Positions 57,900 to 64,000 of a DNA stretch of 64,000 nt are shown here, piece by piece. A program made the position numbers and the translations under genes. The notes below the pieces were generated by a model, which worked only from the letters and a program-made list of their open reading frames with translations, did not search any database and was not told the DNA's origin. Source of the stretch: Adiantum capillus-veneris (lineage: Eukaryota; Streptophyta; Polypodiopsida; Polypodiales; Pteridaceae); NCBI GenBank assembly GCA_014529385.2, contig CM043961.1, positions 16,224,478 through 16,288,477 of the forward strand. The letters run 5' to 3'. How positions within the stretch are numbered: position 1 is the stretch's first letter; the number at the start of each line of letters is the position of its first letter.

Positions 57900-58880
57900 T
57901 GTCCAAGAACCTAATAGTTACTTTAGATTCAACAAAATTTTAGATTATGAAAGGAGAGAGTTCTCATTAAGAGATTTCTTTAGAGGAGACCAATGTCCAA
58001 GAATCTAATACTTACTTTAAATTCAACAAAAATTTAGCTTATGAAAGGCAAGAGTTCTCCTTAAGAGAGTTCTCTAGAGGAGACTAGAGGATGTGCTAGG
58101 CTAATTCATTGCAAATCTACACATTAGAACATTAAATATCATGCACATAATTCAAAGAGAATACCACAATTAAGATTGACAACTTCATGAGGACCAACGG
58201 ATTTTCTTGGAGCCAGGCCCCCTCCAAAAGGTCTTTGTATTATAATTCTCTCTCAAAGAGAGCTTTACTTACAACACAACTTGTGCTCTTGCAAAGCTTT
58301 TCTTGAACCAAGATATGGTGTTCTTTAAGATTCCATGGTGTAACCCTCCTTCCCAATCCCTAGACACCCTAATGGGGAAAAATAATTGTGGGGTAAGAAG
58401 TATATGAGGGTGAAAGAAGTATTTTTCAAGCAAGAGAAATTGTACTTTGTATATGTTTACTCCATGATCAATATCATATTATATCATAGCATAATAGAGT
58501 AATAGAAGACAAAGAAGAAGAAGGAGATCTTTCACTTGCTTGGATTTGCATCCATAGCCAAGCTTTCTAGCATAGAGACTTACTCTTGAGCACCTATGTG
58601 AGAGGGAGTGTGAGAACTCTTTCTTAACTACTCTTGAGCATTTAAGAGCATGAGAATGAGAAAGAGAGAGAGAAAAGCCCAACAAGCTCCTCCTGTTGTA
58701 TTCATACAAACTTACCATTAGTCTTCATATGGAATGCATACAACTTGTCCAATGAGAAGTGAAGGCTTGAAATGCAACTTAATGCTTATGCAAACACATG
58801 TCCCCTTGCCTTTCTTGAAACAACTCATCCCCCTTCTCTTTTGCCTTGTGTTTAGTAAGGGTGTACTCATATACACACCA
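57900..58880 (-). repeat. 5' LTR of gypsy D2
   Basis: Begins at the PBS and extends to within a few bases of element F. It contains a 94-bp tandem duplication at its inner end (57900-57993 and 57994-58087, both starting TGTCCAAGAA). The exact outer end is ambiguous among several CA dinucleotides near 58875-58880. Confidence 0.65.
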
Positions 58881-58884
58881 ATTT

Positions 58885-58965
58885 TGTTAGCAAATATGAC
58901 GTAGCTAAGTAGATAATTGAGTAGATTACTTAATGGAGAGAGATAGTTTTCACAAACAAGAGATT

Positions 58966-59037
<72 letters not shown>

Positions 59038-59685
59038 CACGATATACGTGGTTCACTCAATGTGGGCTACGTCCATGGGAAAACAGCCACTCAATGGCTT
59101 TAGTACTTCAAAACAAGAAGTAGATTACAAAGGGATTGTACCCTTTCGAGCTCCCACCTTGCTTCACTCTCACCACCTCACATCAACTCCAAAATGCACC
59201 ACAATGCTTCACAATCTACATTTGTGTGTAGACGAGGCCTCCTTTTATAGGCCAAAAGGACTACCCTCTCTCATGAGAGGCAGCCATGTCTAGCCGCCCT
59301 TGTGTGTAGACAAGTCCAAACTGGACCCTCCAATCCGCCCATGTGTGGCCGCCCTTGAGAAGACAAGTCCTCCTTTGAAATCGGCCACTGGCCATTGAAT
59401 TTAGCCACCGGACACTGACTTCTGATCACCGGTCACCGGCCATTGACTACTGGCCACCCGTCGATCGGCCGATCATTTTTCGATTGATTTTGGGTCGCCG
59501 TCCGACCATAATATTCTGGCGGAAAGGAATATTCCGACAAAGAAAGAGATTGGATGTGAAAATTTTGGTTTTCGGCGAGTGATTTTTCTTCACGCACGAT
59601 GGCTTCTTCTCATAATGGGGGCCTTATAAATGTGCATTTTTAATACAAAAAATTACAAGAGGTAAATCAGGCTCCATACTTAACA
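58885..59685 (-). repeat. 3' LTR of copia element F
   Basis: About 801 bp, minus strand TGTTAAGTAT to TGCTAACA. A purine-rich AAGTGGGAGATTG sits just inside it as the polypurine tract. A GA array (58967-59033) and a TATA box on the minus strand (CTATAAAAGG at about 59241-59250) lie within. Confidence 0.85.
59241..59250 (-). promoter_or_regulatory. TATA box in the F 3' LTR
   Basis: The minus strand reads CTATAAAAGG. The same box is at 63664-63673 in the 5' LTR, where it would drive the element. Confidence 0.7.
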
Positions 59686-59745
59686 ATCTCCCACTTGGAC
59701 ACTGATCTCCTCACCAAACCTGTGACTGCTTTCCACCCTGCCTTC

Positions 59746-60430
59746 TTATTCTTGAATGTTGATTGAAGATGAGGAAAAACTCAACTTCTCCTTGTTGAAC
59801 ACCTTTGTAAACATGTCTGCATGATTTTCACTTGTATGCACCTTTCCTAGCTTTAGCTGTCCCGCTTCCAAAAGAGTGCATATGAAGTGATATCTCACCT
59901 CAATGTGCTTTGTCCTTGAATGAAAGGCTGAATTATTTACAAAATGGATAGCACTTTGGCTATCACTGTACAAGACACAATTGTCTTGTTTGAATCCAAG
60001 CTCTTCTAAGAATCTGTGAAGTCACATAATTTCTTTGCTTGCCTCTTTCATTGCCTGGGTTGTCCATGAACCTACTTACAACTCCCACTGCATGTGCAAT
60101 GTCTGGCCTTGTCCAAACCATAGCATACATAAGAGAACCTACCGCTGTAGCATATGGAACTTTAGACATATAGGCTATCTCCTCTTGTGTCTTTGGATAA
60201 ATATCCTTGGTTAATTTAAATTGACCAGCCAAAGGTGTAGAAACCGTTTTTGCATTTTTCATTGCAAACCTTTTTAATACCTTCTTGATGTAATCCTCTT
60301 GAGATAGCTTTATTGTCTTCTTTGTCCTTTCCCTTGATATCTTCATACCAAGTATCATCTTTGCAGCACATAAATCTTTCATTGAAAAATATTTAGACAG
60401 TTCTTATTTTAGGTCTTTGATGTCCTGCAT
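59746..60430 (-). pseudogene. copia F RT C-terminus and truncated RNase H
   Basis: The frame 60382-59963 carries the RT end (KMILGMKISRERTKKTIKLS, DYIKKVLKRFAMKNAK and the WTRPDIAHAVGVVSRFM block). It then jumps after NPGNE to sequence from the end of RNase H in another phase (LEELGFKQDN). The frame 59973-59746 finishes with YSDSQSAIHFVNNSAFHSRT and the KHIEVRYHF tail. The central RNase H motifs (YTDAD..., STTEAEY in other copia) are gone, so a deletion of most of the domain is inferred. Confidence 0.85.
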
Positions 60431-61166
60431 GTTAGCACTTGCAATCAGCATGTTATCAACATACAACATTAGGATGATGAACTTCCTATCTCTCAAATTC
60501 TTAGTGTAGATGCAATGATCTGAGTTGCATATTTTGAATCCATGATCCAACATCCATCGATCGAACTTCAAGTACCATTATTTTGATGCTTGCTTTAAAC
60601 CATACAAGCTCTTCTTTAATCTGCAAACCATTTTCTCTTTACCTTTTACTTCATACCCCTTTGTTTGAAGCATGTAAATTTCCTCCTGTAAGTCAAAGTA
60701 AGGGAATGCCGTATTTACATCCATTTGCTCAAGATTTAGATCATGAGCAGCCACAAGGCCTAAAATTGTACCTTTTCTTCCCACCTTCTTCTCCCTTTAG
60801 CTTGTACACCTATTTGTTTTGAAGTGCCCGCTTACCTTTAGGCAACTCAACCAACTCCCATGTTAGGTTGTGATGTAATGAGTCCATCTCCACTTGCATG
60901 CTCTTCATCCATTCTTCTTTGGATTCGTGATGCATAACTTCTTTGTATGATTTTGGCTCTTCAAAATTTGAGATCAAGAGATGGTTGAAGGAAGGAACAA
61001 ACCTTTCTAGACGTCTACTTGCTCTTGTGGATCTTTGAGGAATAGGTTGAGGCTCCTCATTTGGTTGACGTTGCTGCACGTTGTTACCGTTTGCACTCCT
61101 TGAGTCTTCACCATTCTCAAGCTCCATGTACTCATCACCTGTTTCTTTTGTTTTTTTTTTTTCCAA
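60420..61166 (-). pseudogene. copia F reverse transcriptase N-terminal and palm
   Basis: The frame 61166-60810 leads in (NLTWELVELPKGKRALQNK) and the frame 60784-60578 continues (NLEQMDVNTAFPYFDLQEEI, CRLKKSLYGLKQASK). The active site at about 60440-60460 reads LMLYVDNMLIAS: the second Asp of YVDD is Asn (codon AAC). Phase changes occur near 60800 and 60575. The FLNG-type phrase before LQEEIYM is also altered (FPYFD). Confidence 0.85.
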
Positions 61167-61321
61167 GTAATATTTGTACAGATTTTGTTCGTTGGAAATA
61201 ACATCCTACTTCTAAAGATTTTACCATCTTCAGGATTCCATAGGTGATACCCAAAGTCACCTTCTCCATAGCCAATGAAGAAGCACTTTTTGGACTTTGC
61301 ATCTAGCTTTGACCTTAGGCT

Positions 61322-62337
61322 TTAATCTATGTGCATGAAAGCTTCACACCCAAACACTTTGAAAAATGAATAATTCACCGGTTTACCTGTCCATGCCTCC
61401 TCTAGAACTACCCGATCCAATGCCATTGAGGATGACCGGTTGATCAAATACACTAACGTACTTACTGCTTCCACCCAAAACTCAAGGGGTAATCCTGCAT
61501 GTAGCCGCATGCTTCATGCTCGCTCCATGATTGTCCTGTTCATCCTTTCTGAAACCCCATTTTGTTGAGGTGTCCTTGGGGTTGTCTTTTGTCTCCAAAT
61601 GCCATTGCTAGCACAAAATCTTTCATCAAAATCTTGGCTGCAATATTCGCCTCCATTGTCGGATCTGAGGCATTTAACCTTAGTACCTATTTCATTCTCC
61701 ACAAAGGAGTTCAACCAAAAAATATGGAAAACACATCGAATTTATTCTTCATTACATAAAGTCATGTTTTCCTAGTCGCATCGTCTATGAATGTTACATA
61801 GTACAATGAGCCACCAAGTGATGGTGTACTTGTTGGACCCCAAACATCATAATGAACCAACTCAAGTTTTTTATTTTTTCTTTCATTTCTTGATTTTTGA
61901 AATTTTACCCTCTTTTGTTTACCATAAACACAATATTCATAGAACTCTAAGTCCACTTGTTTCAAACCTGGTAGAAGCTTCTTTGTTTGAAGAATTTGCA
62001 TTCCTTTGGCACTCATATGCCCAAGCCGATAGTGCCACACCGCATTGTCGACTTCCGTAGCTATTGCACAAGTTGAAGATTGCATGCTAATAGTACACAA
62101 GTAAAGTGTACCAACCTTTTCTCCCTTGGAAACCACCAAAGACCCCTTTGAGATCTTCCACCATTTTCTTTTGAATGCAATGTTGTGACCTTCATCATCC
62201 ACTTGTCGTGTAGAGATCAAATTTTTGTGAAGAGAAGGAACATGCCTAACATCTTTAAGCTTCCATTCATTTCCGTTAGCAGTTTTGACACAAACTGTAC
62301 CTTTGTTGACAATCTCACAAGCTTCATCACCTCCCAA
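61322..62337 (-). pseudogene. copia F integrase
   Basis: The frame 62337-61762 starts in the gag-pre-integrase region (TANGNEWKLKDVRHVPSLHK). It holds the zinc domain (WHYRLGHMSAKGMQIL, CVYGKQKR with the first Cys as CVYG) and the first Asp (VHYDVWGPT). The frame 61714-61514 carries the second Asp ([12 protein letters not shown]) and the Glu ([12 protein letters not shown]). The frame 61510-61322 is the C-terminal extension (LPLEFWVEAVSTLVYLINRS). In-phase stops and gaps separate these pieces. Confidence 0.85.
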
Positions 62338-63295
62338 GTATACATACCCAAAATTACCTTTGGTGCCCGCTAATTTGGTTTAATCGTGGAAATGCTCCTT
62401 GGGCGGTGTCACATGGAATGAAGCCCCAGAATCTACTATCCAAGAATCAAACACATTGTCTAATGAGAGAATTAGAGCATCTTGCTGTACTTTACTTGCC
62501 ACATTGGCGTCTGATGTTGGCTTGTTGTCTTGAGACTCCGACTCCTTCTTATTCTTGGACCATCAATCCTTTTTGACATGGCCCTTCTTGCCGCAGTTCC
62601 AACATTCAAGAACTAACTTTGTGCATGACTTGCTCCACCTTGCGCGATCACGACCCTTTTGGTTTTTGAACCTCTCCTTAGGCCTTCCTCTTGTTTCCGC
62701 TGATAGTGCATCACTTGATGATTCTCTTGTGCTTCTCCTTTGCATTTCCTTGCTTAATGGAACACCCACAACATCATCAAACTTAAGAGTATTTGCGCTA
62801 GAGATAGAATTACTTACAACCATTAGAAGGCTGTCCCAACTATCCGGTAGAGAAGATAGAATAAGGAGAGCTCGCACTTCGTCAAAATTGATTTTCACCG
62901 ATTGAAGTTGGCTTATGTTGGTGTTAAAGTCATTTAGGTGTTCTGCAACTGAACCATACTATCTTTAGATTGAACAAGCGCTTCATGAGAAATACTTTAT
63001 TGATGGTTTCTCGTAGAGGCCGTCAAGTGACTTCATCAAGGTCTCCGTGGTCTTCATCTCTAAAATATAGAAGGCCAATTGACGCCAAGCTTAACCGGAT
63101 TGTTCGCAGTGCCTTTTGATCAAGGACAATCCATGCTTCATCTGCCATCATTGTGGGATTCTTTGAAAGACCACCTAGTGGCAAATAAAGGTCCTTCTGG
63201 TAGAGATAGTCTTCAATCTGCATCTTCCAATGTTGGTAGTTTCTACAGTTGAACTTCTCGATCTTGAGCTTCCCTTCCTCCGCCATTACTCCCAC
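62338..63295 (-). pseudogene. copia F gag and protease
   Basis: ATG at about 63286 starts a gag (LKIEKFNCRNYQHWKMQIED) that runs to 63023. A phase change follows, and 62898-62563 contains ALLILSSLPDSWDSLLMVVS and the zinc knuckle CWNCGKKGHVKKDC. The protease signature SWIVDSGASFHVT is near 62430. At least two frameshifts or stops interrupt it. Confidence 0.85.
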
Positions 63296-63350
63296 TCAAT
63301 TCAAGGAATCCTTTCCTTGAGATAATTTAGCTACGAGCACACCTTTCTCA

Positions 63351-63385
63351 TGTTAGTAAATATGACGTAGCTAAGTAGATAATTG

Positions 63386-63462
<77 letters not shown>

Positions 63463-64000
63463 CACAATATACGTGGTTCACCCAATGTGGGCTACGTCCA
63501 GGAGAAAACAGCCACTCAATGGCTTTAATACTTCAAAACAGGAAGTAGATTACAAAGGATTATACCCTTTTGGAGTTCCCACCTTGCTTCACTCTCACCA
63601 CCTCACATCAACTTCACAATGCACCACAATGCTTCACAATCCACTTTTGTGCGTAGAAGAGGCCTCCTTTTATAGGCCAAAAGGGCTTCCCTCTCTCATG
63701 AGAGGCAGCCATGTGTAGCCGCCCTTGTGTAGACAAGTCCAATCGAACCTCCAATCCGCCCATGTGTGACCGTCCTTGAGAAGACAAGTCCTCCTTTGAA
63801 ATCGGCCACCAGCAATTGACTTCTGACCACTGGCCATCGGCCATTGACTATCGGCCACCGCCAACCGGTCGGTCATTTTTCGACCACTTTTTGACCGCCA
63901 TCCGGTCATAATATTCCGGCGAAGAAAGAGATTGGCCGTGAGAATTTTGATTTCCGGTGAGTGATTTTTCTTCACGCACAATGGCTTCTCCTCATAACGG
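63351..64000 (-). repeat. 5' LTR of copia element F (cut by window edge)
   Basis: Aligns with 58885 onward: TGTTAG(C/T)AAATATGACG, a GA array (63391-63459), ATACGTGGTTCAC, the TATA box and GAGAGGCAGCCATGT. Differences are scattered substitutions and small indels, indicating an old insertion. The remaining 150 bp or so lie beyond the window. Confidence 0.85.

Larger units (their letters stand above)
55690..58880 (-). mobile_element. gypsy LTR retrotransposon D2, degenerate
   Basis: Minus strand: LTR (58880 to 57900), Met-type PBS, leader, gag start at ATG 57498, a protease remnant, and RT ending near 55690. Most of the gag core is deleted. RNase H, integrase and the 3' LTR are missing. Copia element F lies immediately beyond the outer LTR end, and the F insertion point may lie in or beside the D2 LTR. 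Confidence 0.7.
58885..64000 (-). mobile_element. Ty1/copia LTR retrotransposon, element F, degenerate
   Basis: Both LTRs are present: 58885-59685 (3') and from 63351 past the window edge (5'). Between them, on the minus strand, come gag with a zinc knuckle, protease, integrase, RT and part of RNase H in copia order. The LTRs are similar but clearly diverged, and the ORF is broken many times. The RT active site is YVDN, and most of RNase H is deleted. The PBS next to the 5' LTR is not of the tRNA-Met type. Confidence 0.9.

Overview
The window looks like repeat-dense nuclear DNA from a land plant. I find no convincing single-copy host gene, rRNA or tRNA. Almost everything recognisable is a broken retrotransposon: Ty1/copia and Ty3/gypsy elements whose primer-binding sites match plant-type tRNA ends (initiator Met and an Asp-like end), plus a non-LTR (LINE) family and a Penelope-like element. 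An apparently endonuclease-free Penelope-like element and very long CT/GA/CA arrays would fit a seed-free vascular plant (fern or lycophyte) better than a flowering plant, but that is inference and the species is not identified.

Layout. 1-385: retropepsin fragment fused to the broken 3' end of copia element I (376-5115, minus; gag-protease-integrase-RT-RNase H, PBS, 5' LTR). 5116-8572: 5' part of gypsy element A (minus) with a long leader holding a repeated palindrome, an Asp-type PBS and an LTR. 9099-12507: gypsy family C copy 1 (minus), with a duplicated linker-protease block and an LTR. 12544-14002: end of a chromodomain gypsy (plus) and an LTR piece. 14037-16050: decayed gypsy gag (E). 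16075-16302: small LTR plus PBS-like site. 16303-23650: mostly unassigned DNA with a C32 tract, a hairpin, an AT-rich tandem array and a CA array. 23680-36452: family C copy 2 (plus), interrupted by gypsy element B (25504-33014, minus), resuming with pol (two RNase H domains, integrase) and an LTR. 36470-41200: gypsy D1 (minus). 41284-41510: 34-bp minisatellite. 41765-41926: inverted copy of the chromodomain-gypsy LTR. 41930-43536: LINE copy 1, running into a huge CT array. 43856-51946: Penelope-like element with long direct repeats at both ends. 51927-54242: microsatellites, a TACTGG-type repeat, and a TATA-bearing stretch with a tiny ORF. 54216-54990: LINE copy 2 (minus). 55690-58880: gypsy D2 (minus). 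58885-64000: copia element F (minus) with its 3' LTR complete and its 5' LTR cut by the window edge.

How it works together. These are nested, decayed insertions rather than a pathway. The observations most worth following are: (1) elements A and B are related, yet each carries its own family of CGCG-centred palindromes in the same leader position, with one apparent compensatory base change; (2) the Penelope-like element, whose right repeat holds an extra segment resembling a plant histone-methyltransferase (SUVH-type) motif; (3) an identical protease-to-gag junction in two separate family C copies; (4) a LINE whose 3' tail is the same CT/TATC simple repeat that fills the neighbourhood.
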